Source: Pseudomonas gingeri
Lineage (GTDB): Bacteria; Pseudomonadota; Gammaproteobacteria; Pseudomonadales; Pseudomonadaceae
DNA: 44,341 nucleotides
Reading direction: 5' to 3'
NCBI RefSeq assembly: GCF_013385425.1
Contig: NZ_JACAQA010000005.1
Span: 1-44,341 of the forward strand
Shown here: positions 19,281 through 27,971 of the stretch, piece after piece
Layout of the letters: each line of letters starts with the position of its first letter
Position numbering within the stretch: the first letter of the stretch is position 1
Notes under the pieces: model-generated
Told to the model about the DNA's origin: nothing
The model's database searches: none
Seen by the model: only the letters and a program-made list of their open reading frames with translations
Program-made: the position numbers and the translations under genes

Positions 19281-20597
19281 TTACCAACAGATACCTTCGG
19301 TCCGGCCACTCGCGCTGGTGGCCTTGGACATGAAGCCCACCAGGTCGATGACCTGTTTGCCGTGGGGGGCGTTCTCGGCCAGGGCGCGGAAACGCTCGTC
19401 ACGGTTGCCGAGGATGATCACGTCGCTGTTGTCGATCACCTCGTCGAAGTCGGCGTTGAGCAGGGACGACACATGGGGAATCTTCGATTCGATGTAGTCC
19501 TTGTTCGCTCCGTGGACACGGGCGTACTCGACGTTCTTGTCGTAGATGCTCAGGTCGAAACCCTTGCCGATAAGCATTTCCGCCAACTGCACCAGCGGGC
19601 TTTCGCGCAGGTCGTCGGTGCCGGCCTTGAAGCTCAGGCCGAGCAGGGCGATGCGCCGTTTGTCATGGCTGGCGACGAGGTCGAAGGCGTTCTGCACCTG
19701 GCTTTCGTTGCTGCGCATCAGCGAGTTGAGCAGCGGCGAGTCGACGTCCAGGGACCCGGCGCGGTAGGTCAGGGCGCGCACATCCTTGGGCAGGCAGGAG
19801 CCGCCGAAGGCAAAGCCGGGGCGCATGTAGTACTGGGACAGGTTGAGGGTCTTGTCCTGGCAGACCACGTCCATCACTTCGCGACCGTCGACCCCGACCG
19901 CCTTGGCGATATTGCCGATCTCGTTGGCGAAGGTCACTTTGGTGGCGTGCCAGACGTTGCAGCTGTACTTGATCATCTCGGCGACTTCGATGTCCTTGCG
20001 GATGATCGGCGCGTCGAGTTCTTCGTAGAGGGCTTGCAGGACGTCACCGGAGGCACTGTCGAATTCGCCGATCACGGTCATCGGGGGGAAATCGTAGTCC
20101 TTGATCGCGGTGCTTTCGCGCAGGAACTCGGGGTTGACCGCGATACCGAAGTCGACCCCGGCCTTTTTCCCCGAGCAGTCTTCGAGGATCGGGATCACCA
20201 CGTTTTTCACGGTGCCCGGCAGCACGGTGCTGCGGACCACGATGGTGTGGCGGCTGGTCTTGTCCCGCAGGACAAAACCGATTTCGCGGCACACCGATTC
20301 GATGTAGTTGAGTTCCAGGTCGCCGTTCTTCTTGCTCGGCGTGCCGACGCAGAGCATCGACAGGTCGGTGGCGCGAATCGCTTCGGCGAAGTCGGTGGTG
20401 CCGCGCAGTCGGCCGGTGGCAATACCCTGGGCCAACAGGGCTTCCAGGCCGGGTTCGACAATCGGCGATTTGCCGTTATTGATCAGGTCGATCTTGTCCT
20501 GGGAGATATCGACGCCAACCACATCATGGCCCCGTGCAGACAGGCAACCGGCGCAGACTGCACCGACGTAACCCAAACCGAATATGCTGATGCGCAT
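19281..20597 (-). CDS. algD: GDP-mannose 6-dehydrogenase
   Basis: A 438-residue cytosolic enzyme that oxidises GDP-mannose to GDP-mannuronate with NAD+, the committed step of alginate synthesis. The start at 20597 (MRISIFGLGYVG) is chosen because AGAGGT lies 7 nt upstream and the Rossmann GLGYVG then begins at residue 7; an in-frame ATG eight codons earlier is unlikely. The thiol nucleophile is C268 in FGGSCLPKD, the number known for AlgD. It is the first gene of the operon, preceded by an unusually long leader and a sigma-22-type promoter. Confidence 0.97.
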   Translation of the reverse strand: MRISIFGLGYVGAVCAGCLSARGHDVVGVDISQDKIDLINNGKSPIVEPGLEALLAQGIATGRLRGTTDFAEAIRATDLSMLCVGTPSKKNGDLELNYIESVCREIGFVLRDKTSRHTIVVRSTVLPGTVKNVVIPILEDCSGKKAGVDFGIAVNPEFLRESTAIKDYDFPPMTVIGEFDSASGDVLQALYEELDAPIIRKDIEVAEMIKYSCNVWHATKVTFANEIGNIAKAVGVDGREVMDVVCQDKTLNLSQYYMRPGFAFGGSCLPKDVRALTYRAGSLDVDSPLLNSLMRSNESQVQNAFDLVASHDKRRIALLGLSFKAGTDDLRESPLVQLAEMLIGKGFDLSIYDKNVEYARVHGANKDYIESKIPHVSSLLNADFDEVIDNSDVIILGNRDERFRALAENAPHGKQVIDLVGFMSKATSASGRTEGICW

Positions 20598-21063
20598 TGT
20601 ATTTACCTCTATCTTGATCACGCCATTAAATGGCCGAAGTTGATGTTAGTTAGTCAGCGTGGCGCACTCGCAGGGCGGCCCAAAGAGGTCGCAGCTGCGA
20701 ATGCAGGCATATAAGTGTCGAGTGGCTAAATAATTGCACTCAAGTTGTGCGCAGCGTGGCCTTGTTATTAGGGGCATGCCCTTGAATACGGCCGGCCTTC
20801 CACGGGAAGGCCTTTGCCAGCGTGCCTAGTGCCTGCTTGTATCCACGGAAAAATTATTGTGGATCAACAGGTTGTGGCCGCCGCGCAACGGCTTTGTCTG
20901 AGGGCCTGCCTTGGCCTTTGTAGGGGATATCATGGGTGCGTATCTCCTGTCCTTTACTGTCGGTTGAAAGTGTGGGGCGCGGTTGTAAGTCGCTGTTGGC
21001 AACTTAAACATTTCATCTCGCCTCCATGTAAGTCTTCTCTTACAAGCTCTGTGAGAATCGTTA
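20598..21063 (-). promoter_or_regulatory. Long 5' leader of the alginate operon
   Basis: About 465 nt between the predicted transcription start and algD, with no convincing gene on either strand. It holds a perfect 8-bp hairpin with a 3-nt loop at 20794-20812 (GGCCTTCC/GGAAGGCC) and a nearby GGCATGCC palindrome (20773-20780). A long algD leader is also known in P. aeruginosa; post-transcriptional control is plausible but not shown here. Confidence 0.6.
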
Positions 21064-21070
21064 CGGGTGG

Positions 21071-21098
21071 TATGAGCAATGTTTCGGAACATAAGTTC
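21071..21098 (-). promoter_or_regulatory. Sigma-22 (AlgT/AlgU)-type promoter of algD
   Basis: On the minus strand GGAACTT (-35 GAACTT at 21093-21098) is followed after 17 nt by TCATA (21071-21075). This fits the RpoE-like GAACTT-N16/17-TC-A pattern that drives algD in Pseudomonas. Transcription would begin near 21064. The -35 is exact; the -10 is looser. Confidence 0.75.
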
Positions 21099-21107
21099 CA
21101 GTCCGCT

Positions 21108-21141
21108 CATCCTGTTTCCTGAGAAACCTGGAAACAGGATG
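21108..21141. promoter_or_regulatory. 12-bp perfect dyad next to the algD -35 box
   Basis: CATCCTGTTTCC (21108-21119) and GGAAACAGGATG (21130-21141) are exact reverse complements 10 nt apart. The dyad lies about 45-78 nt upstream of the predicted start, the usual place for an activator site. No U tract follows on either strand, so it is not an obvious terminator. Confidence 0.6.
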
Positions 21142-21456
21142 AAAGATGGCACGGCTTCATATTGATAGCACTTTCCGTTTCGCCCTTTAGTTATGGGGAT
21201 TGAAAATGCCGAGATGGTGGTTTGCCACTATGGAGAAAAAATTTGGTGCCACTACTCAAAAAAATTTTAAATGTCGAGTGAAAGAATTTTCATTGTTGTA
21301 ACGGTCGATTTATTGGCGTCAATAAATTGGGTTTTGGGGGTATTGCAGGAAAGATGTGGAGATGAATCGTCGGGGTTACACGTTGCGTGTAGTGCGCCGA
21401 GTGGGGCAGGGCATCAGATGTGTTGGTCTGGGGGGATTGTGGTGTTTGTGCTGGCC

Positions 21457-21564
21457 TCTTCGCGGCGGTGCGGCGTCCCGACAAGCCCTGCTCCTACAGT
21501 TATCAGTCGTCCATAAATTTTGTGTGCGACATAAACTTGTAGGAGCAGGGCTTGCCCGCGAAGA
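21457..21564. repeat. REP pair upstream of the algD promoter region
   Basis: The right element (21536-21564, TTGTAGGAGCAGGGCTTGCC...) is canonical. The left element (21457-21499) is interrupted by a GC-rich insert containing CGGCGTCCCG. The pair separates the alginate promoter region from yaaA. The rest of 21142-21456 holds no gene I can support. Confidence 0.8.
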
Positions 21565-21593
21565 ACGGTAACGCGGTACTACGACGAACTGCG

Positions 21594-22373
21594 TTACTCC
21601 GGCGCCCGATCGCGCAAAAACACCAGATTGTCCACCTTGGACAGTTCCGCGCTGAACCGGTAGCCCTGTTCGTCGAACGCCTTCAATTGCTCAGGGTTCT
21701 GGATACGTTCCCGGATCACAAACCGCGCCATCATCCCCCGGGCCTTCTTCGCGTAGAAACTGATGATCTTGTACTGGCCGTTCTTCTGGTCGCGGAACTC
21801 GGTGTTGATGATCCGCGCGTTCAGGGCTGAGCGTTTGACCGCCGAGAAGTACTCGTTCGACGCCAGGTTCAGCAGCACCTCGTCCCCTTGTGCGGCCAGG
21901 GCATCATTGAGCCATTCGCTGATGCGCGTGCCCCAGAAGGCATAGAGGTCCTTGCCCCGGGCATTGGCGAATTTGGTGCCCATTTCCAGGCGATAGGGCT
22001 GCATCAGGTCCAGCGGGCGCAACAGGCCGTAGAGGCCGGAGAGCATGCGCAGGTGGGTCTGGGCGTAGTCGAAGTCGGCGTCGCTGAAGTCTTCGGCGTG
22101 GAGGCCGGTGTAGACGTCACCCTTGAACGCCAGCAGCGCCTGTTTGGCGTTGTCCGGGGTAAAGGCCGGGTTCCAGCTGCCGAAACGCGCGGCATTGAGG
22201 CCGCCGATCTTGTCGGAGACGTGCATCAGCTCGCTGATCTGCGCCGGGCTGAGGGTGCGCAGTTGCTCGATCAACTCCTGGGAGTGGTCCAGGTACTGCG
22301 GTTGGGTGAAGCGCTGGGTCACCGCCGGTGTTTCGAAATCGAGGGTCTTGGCGGGGGAAATCACCATCAGCAT
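21594..22373 (-). CDS. yaaA: YaaA-family peroxide stress protein
   Basis: A 259-residue member of the YaaA/DUF328 family. The N-terminus [14 protein letters not shown] and the internal [11 protein letters not shown] and [11 protein letters not shown] are diagnostic. In E. coli YaaA lowers intracellular free iron during peroxide stress and limits Fenton damage. It is cytosolic with no signal peptide. AAGGAG lies 8 nt before the ATG. It stands alone on the minus strand, back to back with the deacetylase-like gene; the 127-bp gap must hold both promoters. Confidence 0.93.
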   Translation of the reverse strand: MLMVISPAKTLDFETPAVTQRFTQPQYLDHSQELIEQLRTLSPAQISELMHVSDKIGGLNAARFGSWNPAFTPDNAKQALLAFKGDVYTGLHAEDFSDADFDYAQTHLRMLSGLYGLLRPLDLMQPYRLEMGTKFANARGKDLYAFWGTRISEWLNDALAAQGDEVLLNLASNEYFSAVKRSALNARIINTEFRDQKNGQYKIISFYAKKARGMMARFVIRERIQNPEQLKAFDEQGYRFSAELSKVDNLVFLRDRAPE

Positions 22374-22500
22374 GAAGTCGTCTCCTTTAATCGTCGGAGG
22401 ATTCTAGGGGGTTGGGCGGTTTGACTCCACCTATGATGGCGATAGGGGCGACACAGGATCGGCTATAGTGCGCGGCGGGTTCTGAAATGGAGGCACCCTT

Positions 22501-23625
22501 TTGCGTATCGTTCTTTTCTTCTCGGCCCTGCTGGCCTGCTTCGCCGCCGTTGCCGCGCCGAACGACCCCGCGACCCTGGATCGCAGCACCTGGCCCGAGC
22601 AACTGAGCAGCCCGGCGCTGTTCGATGTCGCCTCGCGCGCGCAAATCCTGATGTTCGCCCATCTGCTGCTGGTCAGCGAACTGCTCGACGAGCCGGCCCT
22701 GAAAAAGCGCCTGGGCCTCAAGCAGATCAACATGACCGCCATCGACGCGGTGCGCCAGCGCATGTGGCAGCGCCTGCTGACCAGCTACAACGCCGCCCAG
22801 CAGAGCTGCGACGAGGATGCGTCCTTCTGTTTCTATGTCGTGGACATGGACAGCCTGCAAAAAGCCGCCGGCAAGTTCCGGGTCGCCGATGACTCCTTTT
22901 ATGTCCGCTGGGCCGACCCGGCCCGGGCATTCAATGAGCGTTACCTGGACGAGCAACTGCGCCTGGCCGCGCTGTTGCCGCAGACCAGCAGCGAAATCCA
23001 GTTGATGGGCGACCACGAGCGCAATGGCGAGGGCTTCAACGACCGCCTGTTCCTGCTGACCTTCGACGGTGGACCGACCATAGCCCAGGGCAATACCGAT
23101 GAATTGGCCGACTACCTGCGCAAACAGAAGATGAGCGGCCTGTTCTTTGTCCTCGGCAATGCCTTGCAGGCCCGCCTGGACAAGACCTCGATGCCGGCGG
23201 TGCGCGAGCTTTACCGCCAGCAATGCGTGGGTGTGGAAGGCTGGCAGTACCGTTCCCACAGTCAATGGCAGGACTGGGAGGATTCGATCCTGCGCAGCAT
23301 CTCGTTGGTGCAGAGCGCCTTGCCGAACAACTATGCCGCGCTGTTCCGCCCGCCTTACGGGCAGCGGCGGGCCGACGGCGCGGCGTTTTTCAAGGCCCAG
23401 CACTTGCAGGTCGCCTTGTGGGACATCGATTCGGCGGATGCCACCGGCAAACTCAGCGCCGAGCAGTCCGCCCAGCGGGTGATGACCTTGATGCTGCTCT
23501 GGCGCCGTGGCGTCATCGTCTTCCATGACACCCAGGACAAAGCGCGCACGGCGTTGCCCTGGCTGCTCAAGCAGACCGCCGAAAGCGGGATCGGCTGGCA
23601 GGAGTGCAAGGAGGCGTTTCGTTAG
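22501..23625 (+). CDS. NodB-fold polysaccharide deacetylase-like protein with degenerate metal site
   Basis: 374 residues; TTG start with GGAGG 7 nt upstream. The signal peptide ends at VAA (~17-19), so it is exported. An N-terminal helical region of ~180 residues precedes a CE4/NodB domain. Motif 1 is TFDGGP (187-192) instead of TFDDGP, losing the metal-binding Asp. Motif 2 is HSQWQ (253-257) instead of H-S-x-x-H, losing the second His. Motif 3 (RPPYG, 283-287), motif 4 (DID, 308-310) and motif 5 (VFHDT, H342) remain. Two of three metal ligands are thus gone, suggesting a non-catalytic or altered role. The alginate genes lie nearby, but no functional link is shown. Confidence 0.85.
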   Translation: MRIVLFFSALLACFAAVAAPNDPATLDRSTWPEQLSSPALFDVASRAQILMFAHLLLVSELLDEPALKKRLGLKQINMTAIDAVRQRMWQRLLTSYNAAQQSCDEDASFCFYVVDMDSLQKAAGKFRVADDSFYVRWADPARAFNERYLDEQLRLAALLPQTSSEIQLMGDHERNGEGFNDRLFLLTFDGGPTIAQGNTDELADYLRKQKMSGLFFVLGNALQARLDKTSMPAVRELYRQQCVGVEGWQYRSHSQWQDWEDSILRSISLVQSALPNNYAALFRPPYGQRRADGAAFFKAQHLQVALWDIDSADATGKLSAEQSAQRVMTLMLLWRRGVIVFHDTQDKARTALPWLLKQTAESGIGWQECKEAFR

Positions 23626-23967
23626 AGAGGGAAAACCCAAGTGCCCGTATTTGTTGGGCCGGGGAAAAAACAGGCGATGATTTCAGTGCAGGCGGACTTC
23701 CGACTTTAACGGTGTGCGGGCCCCTCGCCAAGGGCTATTCGTCAGCTTGAAAAATAAACTTCAAAAAAACGTCAAAGTGCTTTTTCCTGTCATGTCTTTT
23801 GCGGTATTACGGAGTCAGACCGCCGAAACCTGCGACACAGGTGGCGTCTTACAAGACCCTACTTGTGCACAGAACGCCTGCCCCTTCACAGGCGAATTCG
23901 GCGGTCACTTCGAGGCGCATCACCGTCAAGGTATTGCGTCGACTGGCTCCCACAAAGGTGACCGAGT
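23626..23967. other. Gene-free stretch before the PhoH gene
   Basis: 342 nt with no supported gene, repeat or clear promoter consensus. It must contain the promoter of the PIN-PhoH gene, whose Shine-Dalgarno (AAGGTG) lies 8 nt before the ATG. Confidence 0.5.
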
Positions 23968-25362
23968 ATGGATGATCACGGACGCACTCCTTCTTCCAAC
24001 CAGCCTATCCTTTACGTGCTCGATACCAACGTACTGATCCACGATCCAAACGCCCTGCTCAATTTCGAAGAACACCATGTCGCCATCCCGATGACCGTGC
24101 TCGAGGAGCTCGACAAGCTCAAGGGCGGGCATCACAGCGTCGCCGCCGAATGCCGGCAGGCGATCCGCCTCATCGACAAGACCCTGGGCGACGCCAGCCC
24201 CGAGGATGTCGAGCTGGGCGTCCCGATCCAGCGTGGCAAGAGCGGTCCCAAGGGCCTGCTGTCGATCCTGATGAGCAAGCGCAGCGAACCGAACCTGGTG
24301 CTGCCGGAGCACCTGAACGACAACATCATCATCAATCAGTTGATCGATCTGCATGCGCGGGACAAGGACCTGCGCCTGGTCCTGGTGACCAAGGACATCA
24401 ACATGCGCCTCAAGGCGCGCGCCTGCGGGATCGCGGCCGAGGACTACAGCACCGACCAGTTGGTCGATGACGTGTCCTTGCTGCCCAACGGTTATCACGA
24501 CGTCAAAGGCTCGTTCTGGGACCGCGTCAGCAAGGTCGAGACCCGCCAGGACCATGGCCGCACCTGGCACCAGGTGCAACTGACCGACAACCTGCCGGCG
24601 GTGCACGTCAACGAATTCATCATCGACGAACAAGGCTTTGTCGGTTGGGTCAAGGAGATCCGCGCCGATGTGCTGGTGATTCTCGATCTGCATCAGGAAC
24701 CCCTGTTGCACCAGGAAGCCTGGGGCCTGAAACCGCGTGACATCTACCAGAGCCTGGCGCTGTTCGCCTTGCTCGATCCGGACATCCACCTGGTCAACCT
24801 GACGGGTGCCGCCGGTTCCGGGAAAACCATCCTGGCCCTGGCCGCCGCCATCGAGCAGACCATGGTCAGCAAGCGCTATCGGCGCATTATCGCGACCCGT
24901 AGCGTGCAGGGCCTGGACCAGGAAATCGGCTTTCTACCCGGCACCGAGGCCGAGAAGATGGAACCTTGGCTGGGGGCGATCACCGACAACCTCGAAGCCT
25001 TGCATATGGATGACGAAAGCACCCATGGCAGCGTCGACTACATCCTCAGCAAGGTGCCGCTGCAGTTCAAATCCCTGAACTACATCCGCGGTCGCAGCTT
25101 CCAGCAGAGCCTGATCCTGATCGATGAGTGCCAGAACCTCACGCCGCACCAGATGAAAACCATCATCACCCGTGCCGGCGCCGGTTCCAAAGTGGTGTGC
25201 CTGGGCAACCTGGCACAGATCGACACCCCTTACCTGTCCGCGACCAGCTCCGGGCTGACCTACCTGACCGAACGCTTCAAGGACTTCCCGAACGGCGTGC
25301 ACATCACCCTGCAGGGCGTGCCGCGTTCGATCCTGGCCGAATACGCCGAATCCCACCTGTAA
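23968..25362 (+). CDS. PIN domain-PhoH-like ATPase fusion
   Basis: 464 residues. The N-terminal PIN nuclease domain (residues ~14-150) has the acidic residues in LDTNVLIHDP and EELDKLK. The C-terminal PhoH-like P-loop ATPase (~250-460) has Walker A GAAGSGKT and Walker B LILIDECQN. This is the PhoH2 arrangement (YlaK-like), members of which act as RNA helicase/RNase in other bacteria. Cytosolic. It is monocistronic: a strong terminator follows within 20 nt of the stop. Its substrate here is unknown. Confidence 0.92.
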   Translation: MDDHGRTPSSNQPILYVLDTNVLIHDPNALLNFEEHHVAIPMTVLEELDKLKGGHHSVAAECRQAIRLIDKTLGDASPEDVELGVPIQRGKSGPKGLLSILMSKRSEPNLVLPEHLNDNIIINQLIDLHARDKDLRLVLVTKDINMRLKARACGIAAEDYSTDQLVDDVSLLPNGYHDVKGSFWDRVSKVETRQDHGRTWHQVQLTDNLPAVHVNEFIIDEQGFVGWVKEIRADVLVILDLHQEPLLHQEAWGLKPRDIYQSLALFALLDPDIHLVNLTGAAGSGKTILALAAAIEQTMVSKRYRRIIATRSVQGLDQEIGFLPGTEAEKMEPWLGAITDNLEALHMDDESTHGSVDYILSKVPLQFKSLNYIRGRSFQQSLILIDECQNLTPHQMKTIITRAGAGSKVVCLGNLAQIDTPYLSATSSGLTYLTERFKDFPNGVHITLQGVPRSILAEYAESHL

Positions 25363-25378
25363 TCCCATCCACACCCAG

Positions 25379-25404
25379 GGGCGGCCAAGCGGCCGCCCTT
25401 TTTA
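25379..25404 (+). terminator. Terminator after the PhoH gene
   Basis: GGGCGGCC (25379-25386), 4-nt loop, GGCCGCCC (25391-25398), then a run of five T followed by ATT. Confidence 0.88.
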
Positions 25405-25469
25405 TTAGCCCTGTCGCGCAAAGCTGACCCGCAGGTTTACAATCGACGCTCCTGATCAGGAGTATCGCT

Positions 25470-25943
25470 GTGCTGACTCATCTCGATTCCCAAGGTCGCG
25501 CCAATATGGTCGACGTCACCGACAAGGCCGTGACCTTCCGCGAGGCGGTGGCCCAGGCCCGTGTGCGCATGTTGCCCGAGACCCTGCAAATGATCGTCAG
25601 CGGCGGCCACCCCAAGGGCGATGTGTTCGCCGTGGCGCGGATCGCCGGTATCCAGGCGGCGAAGAAAACCTCCGAGCTGATTCCCCTCTGTCATCCGCTG
25701 ATGCTCACCAGCGTCAAGGTCGAGCTGAGTGCCGACGGCGAGGATGCCGTGCGCATCGTCGCGCGCTGCAAGCTGTCCGGGCAGACCGGCGTGGAGATGG
25801 AAGCGCTGACGGCGGCCAGTGTCGCGGCGCTGACGATCTATGACATGTGCAAGGCGGTGGACCGCGGCATGATTATCGAAAACGTCTGCCTGCTGGAAAA
25901 GCTCGGCGGCAAGAGCGGGCACTACCTGGCGGATGCGCCATGA
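25470..25943 (+). CDS. moaC: Cyclic pyranopterin monophosphate synthase
   Basis: 157 residues, cytosolic; second step of molybdenum cofactor synthesis, converting 3',8-cyclo-GTP to cyclic pyranopterin monophosphate. The sequence carries the MoaC landmarks [16 protein letters not shown] and [10 protein letters not shown], the last with the catalytic Asp/Lys pair. GTG start with AGGAG 7 nt upstream. It overlaps moaD by 4 nt (ATGA), forming a moaCDE operon; moaA is not in this window. Confidence 0.97.
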   Translation: MLTHLDSQGRANMVDVTDKAVTFREAVAQARVRMLPETLQMIVSGGHPKGDVFAVARIAGIQAAKKTSELIPLCHPLMLTSVKVELSADGEDAVRIVARCKLSGQTGVEMEALTAASVAALTIYDMCKAVDRGMIIENVCLLEKLGGKSGHYLADAP

Positions 25944-26182
25944 AGATCGTGGTGAAGTTCTTTGCCCGTTATCGTGAAGTGCTCGGGATGGATGAGTTGG
26001 CGGTGGAGGGGGACTTCACCTGCGTCGATGATGTCCGCCGGTTCCTGCTGTTACGAGAGGACACACAGGTCCTTGGCGAACAGAACCTGATGTGCGCGCG
26101 CAACGAGGACCTGTGCTCCCTCGCCGAGCCGTTGGCCGATGGCGACGAAGTGGCGTTTTTTCCCACGGTTACCGGAGGCTGA
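25940..26182 (+). CDS. moaD: Molybdopterin synthase small subunit (sulfur carrier)
   Basis: 80 residues, ubiquitin-like fold, ending in the required Gly-Gly (FFPTVTGG), whose C-terminus is activated as a thiocarboxylate to donate sulfur to cPMP. The start at 25940 overlaps the moaC stop, giving the normal MoaD length; longer readings through moaC are spurious. It pairs with MoaE, encoded immediately downstream. Confidence 0.95.
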   Translation: MKIVVKFFARYREVLGMDELAVEGDFTCVDDVRRFLLLREDTQVLGEQNLMCARNEDLCSLAEPLADGDEVAFFPTVTGG

Positions 26183-26183
26183 A

Positions 26184-26633
26184 ATGGCGATTCGTGTGCA
26201 GGCGCAGGCGTTCGATCCGGGGGCTGAGGTCAATGCCCTGCATGCCGCCAACCTGGGGATCGGCGCGGTGGTGAGTTTTGTCGGCTACGTGCGCGATTTC
26301 AACGACGGGCGTGAAGTGGCGGGGATGTTCCTCGAGCATTATCCGGGGATGACCGAAAAGGCCCTGGGCAAGATCGTCACGCAAGCCCGTGAGCGCTGGC
26401 CATTGCTCGGGCTGGAAGTGCTGCACCGGGTCGGCGCCCTGGAGCCGGGTGAGCCGATCGTGTTTGTCGGGGTCACCAGTGCCCATCGTCAGGCCGCGTT
26501 CGATGCCTGCAATTTCGTCATGGACTACCTGAAAACCCAGGCGCCATTCTGGAAAAAGGAAAACACCGCCGACGGCCCGCGCTGGGTCGAGGGGCGCGTC
26601 AGCGACCAGGCAGCGGCAGAGCGCTGGAAGTAG
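26184..26633 (+). CDS. moaE: Molybdopterin synthase catalytic subunit
   Basis: 149 residues from the ATG at 26184, one base after the moaD stop; GGAGG lies 5 nt upstream inside moaD. It shows GAVVSFVGYVRDFN near the N-terminus, SAHRQAAFDACNFVMDYLKT, and the Lys-rich active-site segment PFWKKEN. MoaE forms a heterotetramer with MoaD and inserts the dithiolene sulfurs. Last gene of moaCDE; no clear hairpin terminator follows, only a REP pair about 65 nt on. Confidence 0.96.
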   Translation: MAIRVQAQAFDPGAEVNALHAANLGIGAVVSFVGYVRDFNDGREVAGMFLEHYPGMTEKALGKIVTQARERWPLLGLEVLHRVGALEPGEPIVFVGVTSAHRQAAFDACNFVMDYLKTQAPFWKKENTADGPRWVEGRVSDQAAAERWK

Positions 26634-26698
26634 TGGTTTGCGTCTATGAGATCGGCGCAGGCCAATGTGGTGCTCCCGAGTCTTGCATTGTTTGAACC

Positions 26699-26799
26699 GG
26701 CCTCTTCGCGGGCAAGCCCTGCTCCTACAGTGCGGTGTCGTACACAAAGCCGGTGAACGACCTCACTTTGTAGGAGCAGGGCTTGCCCGCGAAGAGGCC
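26699..26799. repeat. Inverted REP pair after moaE
   Basis: GCCTCTTCGCGGGCAAGCCC... (26699-26730) and its reverse complement (26768-26799). The arms extend to the flanking CCTC/GAGG, so the pairing is about 30 nt. Confidence 0.9.
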
Positions 26800-26889
26800 C
26801 TCGAACCTTACGCCGCCCATTCGGGCACCCTCAAACATTCATCCGTGCATGGCTTTCTGACAGAGTGCACGCATTTGTTCGTTGACGAT

Positions 26890-26926
26890 TTGTACTAATA
26901 AGTCCACGATGGATTTATAAGTACAA
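26890..26926. promoter_or_regulatory. 37-bp dyad upstream of the binding-protein gene (candidate DauR operator)
   Basis: Two 17-nt half-sites (26890-26906 and 26910-26926) match at 15 of 17 positions around a CGA centre; the core is GTCCA-N3-TGGAT with outer TTGTAC/GTACAA. The 29-nt stretch 26894-26922 shares 21 identical positions with 30929-30957 upstream of dauB. It lies 67 nt before the ATG of the binding protein. Confidence 0.65.
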
Positions 26927-26993
26927 AATAGCGTTATCGTCTTCCTTCTACTGTCTTGCCACAACACCTCAAATAAAGAGCGGGAGTTCCAGC

Positions 26994-27770
26994 ATGAAGA
27001 AGTTCACCCTGATCGGCGGCCTGGCATTGGGCCTGCTGGCCAGCAGCACGGCGTTTGCCGCCGAGCCGACCTTGCGTATCGGTATCGAGGCGGCCTACCC
27101 GCCCTTTGCTTCGAAGACCGCCGAAGGCACCATCGTCGGTTTCGACTACGACATCGGCAATGCCCTGTGCGCGCAGATGAAGGTCAAGTGCGAGTGGATC
27201 GAAGGCGAGTTCGACGGCCTGATCCCGGCCTTGAAGGTCAAGAAGATCGACGCGGCGCTGTCGTCCATGACCATCACCGATGAGCGCAAGAAGTCGGTGG
27301 ATTTCACCCACAAGTACTATTTCACGTCCTCGCGCCTGGTGATGAAGAAGGGCGCGGTGGTGGATGACAAGTACGCCAGCCTGAAGGGCAAGACCGTCGG
27401 TGTGCAGCGTTCCACCACCACCGACCGTTACGCCACGGAAGTCTTCGAGCCGTTGGGCATCAAGGTGATGCGCTACAGCAACAACGAAGAAATCTACATG
27501 GACCTGGCGTCCGGGCGTCTGGACGCGATCTTTGCCGACACCATTCCGCTGGACGATTTCCTCTCGATGCCGCGCGGCGCCGGTTACGCCTTTGTCGGGC
27601 CGGAGCTGAAAGATCCGAAGTATGTGGGCGAGGGTGCCGGGATCGCGGTGCGCAAAGGTAACACCGAGCTGGTAGGCAAACTGAACAAGGCCATCGACGG
27701 GCTGCGCACCAGTGGCGAGTACCAGAAGATCGAGGGCAAGTACTTCAAGACGGATATCTACGGCGACTGA
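26994..27770 (+). CDS. Periplasmic basic amino acid-binding protein (arginine/lysine/ornithine type)
   Basis: 258 residues with a signal peptide ending AFA (~20-22) and an SBP family 3 fold. The HisJ/ArgT-like segments [40 protein letters not shown] and GVQRSTTT are visible, and the aromatic Tyr and acidic Asp residues fit binding of a cationic amino acid. No permease or ATPase is adjacent, so it probably serves transporter proteins encoded elsewhere. It converges with dauR and carries a dyad matching that before dauB. As I recall, a similar binding protein also sits next to dauR in P. aeruginosa, which supports a D/L-arginine uptake role. Confidence 0.88.
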   Translation: MKKFTLIGGLALGLLASSTAFAAEPTLRIGIEAAYPPFASKTAEGTIVGFDYDIGNALCAQMKVKCEWIEGEFDGLIPALKVKKIDAALSSMTITDERKKSVDFTHKYYFTSSRLVMKKGAVVDDKYASLKGKTVGVQRSTTTDRYATEVFEPLGIKVMRYSNNEEIYMDLASGRLDAIFADTIPLDDFLSMPRGAGYAFVGPELKDPKYVGEGAGIAVRKGNTELVGKLNKAIDGLRTSGEYQKIEGKYFKTDIYGD

Positions 27771-27824
27771 TGGGTAGCACCGTGGCGTAATTTCAATATC
27801 CGTTACTTAAGGCTGAATACGGTC

Positions 27825-27913
27825 CTGTAGGAGCAGGCGGTCCGGCGTCCCGGCTTGCCCGCGAAGGGGCCCTTGAGGCCGCCAAAAACTTCGCGGGCAA
27901 GCCCTGCTCCTAA
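27825..27913. repeat. REP pair between the binding-protein gene and dauR
   Basis: The right element (27887-27913) is canonical but ends CTCCTAAAA. The left (27825-27866) carries a GC-rich insert containing CGGCGTCCCG, the same core as the insert in the REP at 21457. Confidence 0.82.
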
Positions 27914-27971
27914 AAGGTTCGGTGTTGGCATCCATATCGGCTATTCACATCACATTGACGATGGGGAACCC

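Noticed and set aside
20814..21152. Short overlapping frames on both strands in the algD leader
   Set aside because: No Shine-Dalgarno, no codon bias, and they overlap the predicted promoter and leader; read as chance.
21297..21306. A possible AlgR site (minus-strand ACCGTT) upstream of algD
   Set aside because: Only the first six bases fit the ACCGTTCGTC consensus; too weak to call.
21271..21516. An 81-codon plus-strand frame upstream of algD
   Set aside because: It ends inside a REP element and has no ribosome site or family resemblance.
22387..23640. A 417-codon minus-strand frame opposite the deacetylase-like gene
   Set aside because: The plus-strand frame has a signal peptide, a Shine-Dalgarno and CE4 motifs; the minus-strand frame has none.
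25405..25469. A molybdenum-cofactor riboswitch before moaC
   Set aside because: The gap after the PhoH terminator is only about 65 nt, too short for that aptamer, and shows no such fold.
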